Shown in pieces: positions 1-12,700 of a DNA stretch of 64,000 nucleotides. Origin of the DNA: Favolaschia claudopus (Eukaryota; Basidiomycota; Agaricomycetes; Agaricales; Mycenaceae); assembly GCA_037176885.1 (NCBI GenBank), contig JAWWNJ010000013.1, forward strand, positions 1,488,001-1,552,000, read 5' to 3'. The number at the start of each line of letters is the position of its first letter. Position 1 is the first letter of the stretch. The notes below the pieces were generated by a model, which made no database searches, was not told where the DNA came from, and saw only the letters and a program-made list of their open reading frames with translations. The position numbers and the translations under genes were made by a program.

Positions 1-22
1 AAAATCTCATCTGAATTCACAG

Positions 23-803
23 ATCGCATTTACGCAACAAATGGTGCAGCAACTATCCGACAACCTCTGCTTAGATTCTAACCGATTTTATGCCTCGGGA
101 AAGAGTAATGTAACACTTGAATCATTCACATTTTGTGGAGCACCGTCGCTAAATGTTCTCGCTACAGGGCGGAGGCTTCACTAATCTCCTCGCATGCACG
201 CCTGCAACCGCTAGCCTATTTGCCGCCTTCGCTCCCGTTTCCGCAGCGCTGTACGCTGGTGCCAATCCAACGGACTGCAACCCTGGCCGACCAGTCCCAA
301 TTATAAACTTCCACGGTCTCGCTGATAAGGTCGGTCTGCCGATACCTCCACAAGGAATGGGAAAATCGAACTTATTTTCAGATCGTCCCATTTGGTGGCC
401 AAGACGCGGACCATAGAGGCAGGACAGAGTGTGCGTCTTCGTCTCCATGTCCGCATCATCGAGTTTGACCAACGCACGGACCACAGATGCCACGCCCAAC
501 ATCTCTGAATACCGTGAGGCATGGGCAAACCGTAACGGCTGCGCGTCCATCACCGCCCAGCAGGCTGCTGCTGCAGACCACAAACTCGGATACAACGCCG
601 TAATATCGCATCCTCACACCCACACGACGTTGAAGGAATCTCCTTGCTCGGCGAACGATAGTCAGGCTGTGGTTAATGGCTTTACTGTGAAAGAACTTGG
701 GCATTCGTGGCCTAGTACGTTGGGCTTGGATGGAGGTGTTACGACGTTCAATGCGACGACGGCAAATATTTTGCCGTTTTTTGATGCGCATACGTTGGGA
801 TAG
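23..803 (+). CDS. Feruloyl esterase / PHB depolymerase-like secreted esterase, copy 1 (5' end outside window)
   Basis: This is the 3' part of an alpha/beta-hydrolase gene of the LpqC/feruloyl esterase type, an extracellular enzyme expected to cut ester bonds in plant polymers. The first visible exon starts after an intron acceptor at 22. The nucleophile motif GKSNG is split by the intron at 110-167 (S-N at the end of one exon, G-G-G at the start of the next). Further exons read HGLADK, then IVPFGGQDAD, then YATPNISEYREAW after an intron ending near 487. The catalytic-His motif is GHSWPST near 700. An apparent stop near 462 lies inside that last intron (gtgcgt donor near 431). It is closely related, exon by exon, to the complete copy at 31659-33056. 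The function comes from family resemblance; the substrate is not known. Confidence 0.8.
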
Positions 804-2274
804 AGTACAGGTCGTTTGTTATGCAATTGTCATGGTATATAAATTAGAGTATGGAATATAGAGCAGAGTTCCGTCGGTCATACTCGCTGTTGGGTGGGGT
901 CATTGTTGCCGCCGTACAGAGTATCCTCGCAAGTCATAGGAAGTCTGGGAGCAGACGATTCGATTGGTTTCAAGACAGGGTATTGCATAGAAAAGCAGAG
1001 TAATAGTGACTCAGTTGGTAAAAGTAGCAAAGAAACGTATGAGGAAGCCTAGAATGAGCTTATCGAGCTGGCACTACGTAGAGGAAATATACACGGAAGT
1101 AAGAGGTCCGTACAAAGAAGTCCGCTCACGAAGAGGGTGGCTTGCTTGAGAGAGTAGGGTATGTTAGAAACACAAGACGAGAGGCATCGACCGCTTGCGA
1201 TAGAAGAGCAACGAGGATACAAATATTGTTGAGGGCGATAGGGTATAGGTGTCGAGTAGGCAGGAAGCTAGTTGCTGTGCGGCAGATAGATAGTGAATCT
1301 GGTATGATCTTGTGCGCTTGCGAGGTTATACTGTTTGGGGAACTCGACACCTCTTTTTGAGGTGACCAAAGCCACAATATGTACTATTATATTGCACTGG
1401 ACGGGCACTGAATCATGTTCTTTGCCTGGAGCCCGACCCTTCAATGTCGGCGAAAAATTAGAGTGCCATAGAGTTTCGAATGAATCGGATTCCTTCTGTC
1501 TTGCAAATCCCTGGTCATGTCGTGTATCACGGAGACGAGCTCCATCCCGCAGCCTCGCCTCGCCACATCGATGAGATGGAGGGCGACCTGAGCACCAACG
1601 AGTGTCTCTTGAACTTACTGTTGCGAATGTATTGAACTCTTGATAAGTTGACTATTGCGTGACAGATCCTCTTTGCAATCCCCGATCTCCCAGTCCGCCT
1701 GAGTGGCAAGAAGAAGATGGGAGGCATAGTGGTAGTTACAGCTTTCATATCATGGTGGAGTCGTGGAAAAGACCAGAGTCTCGGTAATGCTACAAGATGG
1801 CATCGAGGCCCGAGGGAGTGATTACAGCTGGTCACCAAGATGTTGTCCGACCAGGTCCGACCAGAGTCAGAGTCCTTAGGTTTTGTATGCACTGCATCCC
1901 GGGGTTGCACGGCGTACACGGTGGCGAGTGTCGGCAGCATGCAAGTTCGCCTGAAGCCTCCCAGTAAGCACCAAAATTGACAGAAAAATTCCACAAAAAA
2001 GGAGGCAGGCGTATGTAAACTCTAGAGAATCAGAGAAACAGAATTAGCTCCGTCGCTGGCTGTAAATTTAGAGGTCGCGAGGTCGGGTATCGAGGTGATG
2101 ATGGCAGTTGAGGACTCAATTATTGTTGCTTACATCAGCACAATCACCGCCCCAGTACAGCCTTTGGCCCAACATAACACGCGATATATTATATAATACC
2201 TTGACTTTCTTCTCCCACCACAGTCTTGCTGCGCTTGCCTTTTCTTACTCTAAACCCACCTTTAACTTCAAATA
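804..2274. other. Intergenic region, no supported gene
   Basis: About 1.5 kb between the esterase and the membrane-protein gene. Positions 855-1000 resemble the DNA downstream of esterase copy 2 (33103-33130 continuing at 35254-35362), so this flank was duplicated with the gene. A minus-strand open frame at 1527-1994 has no recognisable domain and no splice context. AT-rich TATA-like sequence near 2183-2200 and a pyrimidine-rich stretch just before 2275 probably belong to the promoter of the next gene. Confidence 0.5.
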
Positions 2275-3759
2275 ATGAACTCACGACCTCCCCCACCATC
2301 AGGTATGTGCTTGTCGACACTCGCAATTTGTTTCAGGACTAATGTCTTTGTCTAGGTAAGTTTACTCCGCAGCACTGGTCTGGCGAGCGTTGGAAGGAAG
2401 CCAATTTTCACGTAGGTGCGCCCCGATTCGGGTTCAATCGGGTGTACAGAACCAACTTAAGACCACTGGTTCTTGCTGGTACGCAATTTTGAGACTTCAG
2501 GCGACTTGCAGGAATAATCAAGCGTCTTCCAGTTTCTGCTTTGGCTGCGCTTTGGACGCTACTGTCGTGCGTGTCCATCATTCTGCTTGCCTTTGTGCTT
2601 TCTCACCGTTTCTCGTTGCAGAGGCGTAAGCTTGTGTGCTTCCTATCACGGTGTTTCGGACCATTGAATGTTTCGTGTAGATTGGGTTTTTCCGGAGTAT
2701 TAGCACGGACAAGAGTGGTGCGTTTCGCTCATATGCCATTCATTGTTGAATCTCAACAATTGCAGAGGGTGTTCCCAAACTCGCCACTTTCGCCATTGTC
2801 CTAGGTGCCGTCTATATTGTCCTGTCTCTGATAGAGGTAATCTCATTCATGTCTCGCTTCTCAATAATTGACCAACAATCTATAGATCTCCGGCTTTGTT
2901 GCTGCCCTCACAGTGCGTTCAAAATGACTGAGATTGAGGTAAACGAATACTGATCTGTTTACACTTTTAGCAACGCCTGCCTTTGGTCCGCATATATGCA
3001 TATCTGTCTCTCGTAGGAATTTTCTTGACTGTCGCCGGCGGAATCTTCCAAGTTGTAGTGCACTTTACGTCCAAGGTTCGTTTTTATTCTCATCCTCAAC
3101 GCGCATTTATCTTAATTGTCGAACAATCAGTCCGATATCTTGAAGGAATGCACGAGTCTGACGAACGGTCGCACTGTCGCGATCTATCCCTTCGGTTTCT
3201 TTGGCCCTTCGAGACACGACACTATCAGCGTAGCTGAAGCCGATGCCTGTACGTATCAATCTCAACTGCGTCTCCGCCCAATCTCATCCTGATCAAATGA
3301 CAGGGTGCAGAGATGCATACAACCGTAACTCATGGCAAGACATCGTATCTCTCCTCATCTATATCTGTACGATCTTCCTCACAATTCCATTCTCATCTCT
3401 CACCTTCCCCTTCCAAAGTCCTCTCCGTATCCTTCTCCATGCTCGCCTGGGGCTACTACCGCCAAGTCCTCGACCCCACCAGCGTCGTCAACTTCCAGCG
3501 CGCCGCCCAGCCCCCCAACGCTTACCCCATGCAACACCAGCAGCAGTATCAGCCCTACAACGCCTCGGTCCCGAATCTCGGATACAACGCACCCTACGCC
3601 AACCCACAGCCCACATTCGCACCGCCGCCTGGCCCGCCTCCGGACGCGAGCAAGGCCGAGATGGGGTACGGCGTGGGCGCTCCGCTTGACGACAAGGAGA
3701 ACCCTTTCGCGGATTTCGATGAGCGTACCGATAACCACGCTGGGCCGGCGCACAAGTAG
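2275..3759 (+). CDS. Conserved fungal four-helix membrane protein, unknown function
   Basis: I do not recognise a named family. About nine short introns are needed. The spliced product starts MNSRPPPPSGKFTPQHWSGE, then has four hydrophobic segments: one around ALAALWTLLSCVSIILLAFV, one at FAIVLGAVYIVLSLIE, one at AYLSLVGIFLTVAGGIFQVV, and one at VSLLIYIFLSVSFSMLAWGY. A short loop before the last helix has conserved-looking Cys and an aromatic GFFGPSRHD stretch. The C-terminal tail is rich in Pro, Gln and Tyr and ends with an acidic KENPFADFDERT segment, a layout typical of a cytosolic adaptor-binding tail. The last splice, from TATATCT to TCCTCTCC, fixes the frame into the fourth helix. A short fragment of the fourth-helix exon is copied on the minus strand at about 25889-25975. 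Likely a plasma-membrane or secretory-pathway protein; that is inference. Confidence 0.72.
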
Positions 3760-3959
3760 TGTAGTGTTGTTGCGTCCATTGGTTGGATGCATGGACTGAA
3801 TGATTTCGGACTGAAATACTTACTTTTTCTGGTGGAAGAGCTACATCTATGTTACATCTGTATTATCCCAAACGCTGTAGAGTGTTCAACAAGCAACCTG
3901 TATCGTGCACGGTCACTTCAATCATCGGATCCGTCGATTTTATTGTGTGGAAATACAAG

Positions 3960-5148
3960 TCATCGTCGAGCAAAACGATCTCTAGCTTTCTGTCCTCGTC
4001 GGAGATCCTCTTCTTTTAATTTTGCGTTCAATGCGTCCCACATCTTTTGAGCAAATTTTTCTCCGCTCTGTAAGTGATATGAGGAGAAGTTCGCAGTGTG
4101 GAAAAAAAAAACGCACAGAAACAGAATCTCGTATTTGAGCAGTCTCCAATTCCCCCGATCCCAGCACACGCATTGCTTGCAAATTGGGGATTGAGTTAGG
4201 GGGGAACGAGAAGACGAGCAATAAGCGCAGCGGCGTCGCTGCCTCTTCCTGCAAAATCGCGTCGAGGTAATGGACCCAAGGAGTTTTTGACGTCGAAGCA
4301 GGTGCAGGCGCGACTGCATTCATTGTCACACACACCGGCCACCGATCGCGTCCCCCAAGCACCTCCCCCTCATCCCAATAATCCGGCAGCTCAAAATCCA
4401 CCGCCCTCGCAATCGACCGCGTATCGAACCCACTCTGATTCGCTGCGCTGTCGCCCGCGGTCTCATCCACGTCCATCTCGCCGCTCTCGAGCACCTTCGC
4501 TCCGGGTGCATTGCTAGGCGCTTTATACTCCACCGCGCGCGTACGCGGGACTTTACAATCCCATAATGCGGCGCGTGCGGCCATGAAGAGCGCGTCGTAC
4601 GTGTTTCCTGCATCAGCGAGGACGACGCAGTCGAGGTTGAGCAGCCAGGATTTTTTGTTGGGGATGATGCTGAGGTTTGGCGGGTGGAGAGAGGGATGGG
4701 AGAGGGTTTGGTGGAGGAGCGTCGACATGTCTTGTTGGAGGTCGTCTAGCGCGGATGAGGAGAGGTGCGGGTACGCAGAGGGTGAACTAGCTTATTTGAA
4801 TTAGGTTGGGTCAGTGCGCGTAACAAAGTAAAAAAAAACCATGAAATGAACGCACCAAGAGACAGCGCATACAATTCGGCCACCGTTGACGCCCTCCCCT
4901 CGGCCGTCTACATCCTCGACTTCGAGTTTGGCCGCTGCAAGTATTTCGGTTCCGCCTCCGCCGCCGTGTGGGTTTTTCCCGATACTGAGATGCGCAGAGC
5001 CGTTGGCGAGAGGAGCGACGCCGGTTTCGAGGTTGATGGCGCGAAAGTCGTGTAAACCGCGTCCGTCGGCGCGTAAGGGAGGATCAGACAGTAGACCAGC
5101 TTGTATGTAGGAGATCTCCGCTTTTGAGGTGGATATTGAGGAGGACAT
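3960..5148 (-). CDS. RRP42: Exosome complex component RRP42 (EXOSC7), RNase PH-like ring subunit
   Basis: A subunit of the six-membered RNase PH-like ring of the RNA exosome, which processes and degrades RNA 3' to 5' in nucleus and cytoplasm. The N-terminus reads SKAEISYIQAGLLSDPPLRA then DGRG, followed by ETGVAPLANGSAHLSIG, the family signature. Exon 2 resumes with SCSPSAYPHLS, which requires the acceptor ending in ctag near 4795; the earlier acceptor gives a stop. Later blocks are SWLLNLDCVVLADAGNTYDA, AARAALWDCKVPR and HYLDAILQEEA. The last exon, joined at about 4060, ends KARDRFARR. Eukaryotic RRP42 is catalytically inactive, so the role is structural. The start codon at 5148 gives the usual short leader. 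It lies head to tail behind MRE11, 216 bp from its stop. Confidence 0.92.
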
Positions 5149-5364
5149 GGTCGACGCGCAGATTCAAACTGCAATTTCTTGATGGCATCAAATATTGATT
5201 TCGGGAAAAAAAATGATGGGTGCAAATGCAAAAAATGTGGTTGTGCGTGCGGAGTATGCTAAGTCAATACAGTGGTTGTTACAAAATGATTCATAAATGC
5301 GAGCAAATTGCAAGACGAGTGAGAGCAGTGGGGATGCGTAGAATGCCAAACACAAACAAGAAAA

Positions 5365-8047
5365 TCAATCGTCGCTATCGTCGTCGACCTATTGGCAAGA
5401 TGAGCTTCGCACAGTCCTAGAAGGGACAAAAAAAAGAAGAAAAACGCACCACCATCTTTCCGCGCGCTTTCGTCGCAGCCGCTCTCGACGACCTTCCAGT
5501 TGCAACAGGCGCAAAGGTCAATTGCGACTGTGCAGGCGCCTTTTTCTTCGCCGGCGCTGCCTTCTTGGCCGCCCTAGATCATCAATCGTGAGCCTTGCCG
5601 ATACAGCACAAGAAGGAGAGCTCTCATACGTTTTCTTCGCAGGCTTCGCGGGCGGCTCGTCCGAATCATCGTCGTCGTCGTCGTCAATCTCAATCACCTC
5701 GTCGTCGTCCGAATCGCTCTGAATTTTTCATGGAATCAATATTAACAAAGCGGAGCAAAGGCATGGGGCAAAACGCACAACAGCTTTCTTCCCGCGCTTT
5801 ACCGGAGCTTTCTTGGGCGCAGCTTTGGCCTTTGCGGGTGCCTTGGCCGGCGCTTTTTTAGTCGCAGCAGCAGTCTTCTTCTTCGGTGGCGGCGCGGGCT
5901 CTGAGTCGTCGTCAAAGTCAGAACCACCGCCTCCACCGAGAGGCTCATCCACCATCATCGAGTCTTCTGAGTCTGAAGCTACGGCCTTGCCCTTGCCTTT
6001 GCTCTATTAGCACCGGCGTCAGTCTCCGTTTAGCATGGTGGGGAAGGCAAGATTCTGACCTTGGCACGCGAGGCTTCGCTCTCTTTGAGCTTTTGAGCAT
6101 ATGCTTTGTCTTGTTCTGCCTTGGCTTTTGCAAGCTGTGGCAAAAGTTAGAATGTGTTTTAGAGCTCAGAGAAATTCACTACAAACCATATCATCCAACT
6201 CGTCCTCGCCCAGTTCATCATCATCGCCCGCCGCTTGTGCACTCTTCGTGAGCCTCTTAAACGCTTTGTTCACGTATCTGAACCATACAAATTAGACTCT
6301 CGAAAGATGCCAGACGAACAAACAGGACACTTACGTCTGAATAGCATGCGTATCATCCTTCTCCACAAACATCGCAATCGCATCACTCATCTCCATCTCA
6401 CCCAACAACTGCAACTCCTGCGCCTCCAAATACTTTTTCACCAGCCCCGCAACCCTCACCCTCGCAAGCTTCTCCGACGTCGTCATATCGGCCTCCTCAG
6501 GATCCTCCAACTCCGGTTCCTCCGCAAGCACTTTCCCGCTCTTCGCGCTCTTTTTCGCCCGATGGAACACCAGAACGTCGCGCGGGTTCGCAAGGCGCCC
6601 CTGGAACTCCTGCCCAAAGCGGATGGGGTTCGACATCTCCGAGACGCCCGTCGTGTCGACCTTGAGGCGAATCAGCGGTAACATAGGCTCGAGTGGCTCG
6701 TCCCCGTCCTGAATTGCCTGCTCATTGCGCTCCTCCCACTGTTGATTCGCCTGCTCGATCAGTGAATTGACCTTGGTTTTGAGGAATTTGGTGATTTCCA
6801 TCTGATCGTTGAGGTTGAGGCCGTCCTCCTCCGCGATCTCGCTCAGCACGATGCTCTCTATCACGAATGGGCGCACGGTGCGGAGGGGTATGGGCGTCAT
6901 CTCGAACTCCTTCCCTTGGATTTGGAGGAGGGCGACATGCCTGTGGGGTGTCAGAACAAGTATGATAATGAAAGAGAGACACCTACTTTTCGAGAGACTC
7001 TCCATCGGCCAGGGAAGTCGCCACAGAAGATCCTGGCTGCGAAATATAATATCCCTTTCCTGCCACAGGTTCGGGCACAATCCGACAATCGTGTTCGTGG
7101 CCCCAGACAACCAAGTCGATCGAATCATCGAACAAGCCTTCCGGGACGTATTCCTGTGGTCCGTGTTTCACCCTTGCATTTTCTTCAAACTTGCATCCCT
7201 CAAAGAGTGAAAGGAGCTCACCGATTCTGATGCAGCAACATGATATTGAACCACTTCTGCTTGTCGCGCGGCATGAACATGCGCACACGATTACTCCTGA
7301 GCTCGAAATGCATTCGCTGGTCCTTGACGTTGCCGATACCGTAGAGCCCTAGGTAGGTGTTGCCTTTGCGAAGGAGGATGGGGCGGACGGCGATGCCTGT
7401 GTCAGCGGCGTCTGCATCGGAAAGGGGGAGGTCGATTTTGCCCATGTAGTTGATGAGGCCGGTAACGGAAAGGACGTCGAGTGCACACAGAGCGCCTTCC
7501 TGCAGAATATGTTGAGAGAATGTTGTTGGGGACAAAGCGATACGCACATGGCCGGCGCCTTGCGGATCGTCATGGTTTCCGTGGATAGAAAAGACCGGAA
7601 TACTGACGTTGAAATTGGGATCTTCGTAATTTACGGCGGGGAATGTGAAACCATCGGCTTTGCCTTCGTCTGGGTCGCTGAGTAGTTCAATCTGTATTGG
7701 TTTGTCGCCTAGGGTATATTCGCGAAGCAGAGCAATAGTCTTGTATAGACAATCTCTCGAAGGCTTGTTTTCGTGGAAAAGGTCGCCGGCAAGAAGAATA
7801 AAATCGACCTAGGACTACATCCAGTCCAGTGGCAGCGTGAAAAATGAACAAACCGCACATCGTGCTTGACTGCTAACTGTAGAATCTCGCGAAAGGTGTT
7901 GATAGAGTCCTGACCGCGAACTGGGTCGCGTTCCATGTACCCAATGTGATTGTCTGTCGCGAGCATAATGCGAATGGTATCGTCGGGGACTGTCGCGGCG
8001 ATTAGCGTCTGTTGTGTTAGTCTGTCTACTCGTGGGCTCACATTCAT
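5365..8047 (-). CDS. MRE11: MRE11 double-strand-break repair nuclease
   Basis: Nuclease of the MRE11-RAD50-NBS1 complex that senses and resects DNA double-strand breaks and acts at telomeres and in meiosis. Phosphoesterase motifs are clear: ATDNHIGY (Asp32, His34), LAGDLFHENKP, IHGNHDDP, MLLHQNR and VVWGHEHDC, joined across short introns. The capping region and MRE11 DNA-binding domain follow (HGPQEYVPEGLFDD, QPGSSVATSL, RTVRPF). The C-terminal third is low-complexity: an acidic DSDDDEVIEIDDDDDDD stretch, then Lys/Ala/Pro-rich KAPAKAPAKAKAAPKKAP, then SQLTF and a final VDDDSDD, usual for fungal MRE11. I chose ATG 8047 because it reads in frame into TLIAATVPDDTIRIMLATD; an upstream ATG at 8099 (MSDDDGPPGT) would need an intron I cannot place. 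Divergent from the transporter at 8253. Confidence 0.93.
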
Positions 8048-8252
8048 CGCGGTTCCGGAGTGCGGGTAGAGTCCCTGGTGGCCCGTCGTCGTCGCTCATG
8101 GTGAGGGCAATAAAGAAACAAACGCGTCGCGTATCGGGATCGGCCGAAAAGAATTGATCGCTTCACCTCCCGCGTTTTTGGACTTGACGGCCACCAGCTG
8201 GCCGCAATATTTCCTTCAAGTTCGCTGTATACCCCTTCAGACTCTTGCTTGG
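8048..8252. promoter_or_regulatory. Shared divergent promoter of MRE11 and the nucleotide-sugar transporter
   Basis: Only 205 bp separate the chosen MRE11 start and the transporter start, so both promoters must lie here. No TATA-like box is visible on either side. Part of it may be 5' coding sequence if MRE11 starts at 8099. Confidence 0.5.
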
Positions 8253-9613
8253 ATGCCTCCACAACCCGCCCAGTCGCCGGCCTCCAGGGCCAAAGTGGTA
8301 TGAACCCCAGCTAATCTGTTTTCTGAGCAAAATCGGGTTTACTGCGCGATAGGCCGGCGTTGTCTTGTTCTACCTCTTTGCCGCGTTGTCGGTGAGTACA
8401 GACTCTCTGTTTTTGTTACTCTGGCGTCCGAATGAACGCTTGGCATGTAGATGGTCATGGCGTGCGTTTCCCCGCTTTGCTTTAATTCGCGTGTTCTGCA
8501 ACTCGACGCACAGAAATAAATGGGTTCTCAACGATACCAAAGCGCCTCTCTTCTTCCTCACCACACAGCTGTTCATCGCCGTTTGTCTCTTCTTAATAGC
8601 AGACACCTTGCGCATGCTACCGGACCGCCTAACATTCGACACCAAAGTATGCAAAGGGCTTGTTCCTATGGTCGGTTTGAGTGTTCTTGGTCTAAGGTAT
8701 GCTGCCCGTCTACCCGTACCCCAACGATTCTCATATATTACTCCTCGAACAGCTTAAGCAACTACACGCTGAAATACGTCGATGCTTCCGTGTATCAAGT
8801 CGCACGCGGCCTCGTTCTCCCATTCACTGTCGGTGTCTCTGGCGCTATACTACACACCCGCCCCTCCCTGCGCATCCTCTTCGCCTGCGCCATTGTCACC
8901 TCAGGCTTCTTCTGCGGTGTCTTCCTCGACCGTATCCCCATGTCACTCATGGGTGTGGGTTTCGGTATCGCAAGCTCGACAGTCACGGCTACGCACTCAG
9001 TGGTTATCAAACAAAGTCTCGACGTCGTCAACAAGAGCACAATTCTTCTCTCCTGGTACACCAACCTCCTCAGCATATTCGTCCTTGCACCGATTGTTTT
9101 CCTGGTCGAGGGCACGCATGTGATGAAACTGCTCTTCGATGTTGAGGAACTCAATCACGAACCCGGGAAAATGTCGCCTCTGAGAACATTTGTAGTCGGC
9201 TCTCTCATCACTGTATGTGACTTTTCCCGTTTGGAAAGAGGTATATACCAACTGACGATAAATTCAGGGCGTAGTGGGTTTCATGATGAGTCTTGCCAGC
9301 TTGCTGTCGATCAAGGTCACCTCCCCCATCACTCATATGGTATCCTCCGCCGTCCGTGGTGTTGCCGCCTCCCTTCTTGGCATGTGGTTATTCTCTGAAG
9401 TCGTCTCTGCGTACGTCGTTCCTTCTCGACACAAAGTAAAAAGACAAACTCAATCTTCCTCACAGCGGCCGTGCTGCATCTATCGCCATCATCCTCGGCG
9501 GCTCAGTCTACTACACATGGGTGAAGCACCTGGAAACCGAGGCTGCTAAGGAAGGATACGACCGCGTGCCGATGAACGATTTGGAACGGGGACAAAAACC
9601 CCCGCCCGAGTGA
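8253..9613 (+). CDS. GDP-fucose-type nucleotide-sugar transporter (SLC35C/TPT family)
   Basis: A multi-pass transporter of the drug/metabolite superfamily, expected in Golgi or ER, exchanging a nucleotide sugar for the monophosphate nucleotide. The family signature NKWVLNDTKAPLFFLTTQLF follows a split exon encoding MVMA. Other diagnostic blocks are KVCKGLVPMVGLSVLGL, NYTLKYVDASVYQVARGLV, LPFTVGVSGA, HSVVIKQSLDVV, WYTNLLS and GVVGFMMSLASLLSIKVTSP, giving about ten membrane segments. The end is a charged cytosolic tail, RVPMNDLERGQKPPPE. The spacing resembles SLC35C1 and SLC35C2 relatives; which sugar it carries cannot be read from sequence, and many fungi without fucose keep such genes. The start ATG at 8253 opens MPPQPAQSPASRAK before the first intron. 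Confidence 0.87.
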
Positions 9614-9775
9614 GCCATGGACGATCGCGTTTCTAGTGTAAATTATATTCGTAGACTGTACCTGGGCAGGTTACTCATACATAATATCTGGGGTACATAG
9701 AACCAAGAAAAAGTATATTCAAGGGGAAAAGAACACTGTTTTGTGAACTGTCGGCGAAAAGCACAACGCACATAG

Positions 9776-12700
9776 TCAAAGTGCCGAACGGACATCGGCG
9801 TGTTCTTCCAGCCATGCAAGCCATCGCTTCAGGTATTTTCCACCGTGACACACGGTAGAGGAGTCCCCAACAACGCACTGCAGTGTGAGTAGGTAAAATC
9901 ATCAGTCATTGAGACTCGTGAAACATAAACGGCAAAGGAACTGACCAGATGGCGCTTCGCCCGCGTCATGGCCACTGTGCGAAGGCTTATCGGACAGTAA
10001 TAATTGTAGCGCAAAAGCTACTCACCGTTTAGGCGTCTTTTCTCCTTCAAGAAGCCAACCTCTCTCTATGAACAAAACATAGGGTTCAGACCCGTAAGCC
10101 TCATTCGCACCGATTAACCTACATTGTCATTACTCCGAACAAGGCTGATGATAACCGCATCCTTTTCTCTGCCCTGCATACCGTCGACCGTCCCGATTTC
10201 CAGGTCCGGCCCGTGCTGGGGCCTTATGAGGGATGTAAGCAGCGTCACTTGCGCCTGATACCTACATACATTATAATATCAGCTGTGCAGCCCGAATGCC
10301 CAGACAAGCCACGCACGGAGTGATGACAGCGATCTGCGAAGGCAAAACGCCCGCGCCAATCTGCAAGACAAATCAGGCAACCGTTTGCAAGGACAGAGCG
10401 AGATATCTCTAACCAGCTTATCTACCCAATTCTTCACCACCGTCGCCTCATTCTCATTACACCTGCTCCCCTCATCATTGTCGCCCTCTAATCTCTCGAA
10501 ATATTCGGATCCCGCGGTGTCGTAAAACACTACGGGAGTAGCCAATATCTCCATCTCGTCGTCTGGGGAATCGGCATGTGTGTCTGGTAGGTCTTTGAGG
10601 AGCCGTGCGGCAACAGAGGGCGAGGAGGTCAGCTTGGAAGAGTATAGTGTTTTCGAGGGGAAGGCGCAGATATCCGAATGCATTCTGTCGATTAGTTAGT
10701 ACGTATAGATATGAAGGTTATTCCAGAGATCACTCACCGATATTGAACTTGTAGCATACGTTTGATGCTGGATCCATACATCTTTTCCAGTCGGTCGAAT
10801 AATGTCGTTTCTAACGTGCGAGGCGAGTGTAGCACAGGAATGCCTTTAGTGGGAGTTGGCTTGTCTTTCTTCGGTGGCTGTTTCGGTGCCGCGTCCGATG
10901 GCACCGTCTCCGTTTCGCTGCTACTCGAGGATTCCGCTTCAGAGCTATCGGACTTTGTATCGGAGACCTGCGATGCCGGCGTCAACTTTTGACTTTTGGT
11001 GGTCTTCGACGTCGAAGTTTTCGACTGGGTGGCTGGCTTCTTGTCCTTTTTGTCGACGGAAAGGACAGTAGGCGGAAGCTGCATCGGATCGCCCGCAAGT
11101 ATCAGTTTCTTGCCCTTCAATATGGGCACCCAGCAGACCTAGAAACAACTCAGACTATGGTGGGAAAGGTTTGATGAGCATTCCTACAGCTTCAACTGCC
11201 TGGGTCGCCTCGTCAATGATAACAACATCGAAATCATGGTTTCGTAGCTGCTTTCCGCCTGCAGAGTGGCAAGTTGCCAATACAACCTGGATGCATCGAC
11301 GTCGACGAACAATCAAGTCCAAAGTTTGGTAAGGAGTCCCACCTGGGATTCCGCAAGGACTGAGTTGACCACGCCTCCTTCACGTTGACGATACTCTTTC
11401 CGCAGAACTTTTACTTCTTCCCACATCTTGCGTCGTTCCGCTCCCCGCGGACTCTTGCCCTTTACACCTTTACCTTTGCCAGAAAGGACCCCCATGATAG
11501 TTTCGAGTTCGTTTTTCACATCCTTCGCTAGTGCTGCCTGTGTATAATCAATGACACCCGTTCCTTGAGATCGAATTTTGGAAGCAGCGCACCTGTTCCG
11601 TCCTGCCTGCTTTCACGTCGAGAGTCGAGTCCAGAACACCTTGGTGCGACATAACACGCGCAGGATGCCCGATCCTCGTCACCTTGAGTTTGCTGCCCTT
11701 GTCAGCCACGGGAAGCGCGAGCAGTCGCTCCAGAATGTTATCGACAGAGAGATTAGACGCTCCGCAAACCAATAAACGAAGTGCTTTCGGGTTTGCCGAC
11801 GATACGGTGGTAAGCTGACGGATGAGCTCTATGAGAGTATGTGTTTTCCCTGTCCCTGTTGGTCCCGATTCGCGTCAGAGAGCATCATCCCCACATGCAG
11901 ATACAAACCTGGGGGACCATGAATGCAAGCAACTTCAGGCGCTTGTAGACAAAACTTCACGGCGTCCCTTTGACTGTCATTCAAAGTTTCATCGAAGAAG
12001 TTGAAATCTGCTATCGGAACGGGCTCCGATCTGCCGGTTTGAGCGAGGAGAACCTGGGTCAATCGCATTTTTTCAACAGACATCTTTTCTCCCTTGATAT
12101 CATAGTGAATACCCCACCAACACTGGGTTCAGGGTAGAAAACAAACCGACGTTCCGTTGACAAATCTCTCGAGCTGATCGATAGTTTTATCCATCCTAGA
12201 ATATTCGAAGTATGAGAAAGAAACGCCATCTTTGCCAGCGAGCCCAACAACCTATCGTATGTGACGCTATTCGCCAGCTTGAGAACTCGACAACGTTCAG
12301 GCAAGTCAAGATCTTCCGAATTTGAATCGGAGCCATCGACAGCGATGACAATCCTCGTATCCGTGACCTAGCGGTATTTTCAGGAAGTTGTCGAGATGAA
12401 TAGATCCCATCGAGACGGACCCGATAGACGACACCCTCAGTCTGTTGGGATCCCTTGTTGTCGGCAAGCTTCTTAGAAGAGGCTGTCTTTTTCGAGGGAC
12501 CGGTAGAAGATACATTAGGCTCGATCCTTGCGAGATCTCCGGGGCGGAATGAATGTGGAGGAAAATTCGGGGTCGTATGATACGCAGAAGGTCTTTCGAG
12601 CTCTACCATGCTGCACTTGCCAACAGGTTCTTTAGGATTTGGTCTCAAGAGAGAGAGAAGAGTAATACGTCTTTCCACCGAGCCCAATGTTCACCCCGAC

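Noticed and set aside
1527..1994. A 155-codon minus-strand frame between esterase copy 1 and the membrane-protein gene
   Set aside because: No signal peptide, domain, TATA box or partner exon; composition looks random.
3960..9613. An operon-like functional link between RRP42, MRE11 and the transporter
   Set aside because: These are separate eukaryotic genes with their own promoters; the short distances are normal for compact fungal genomes.
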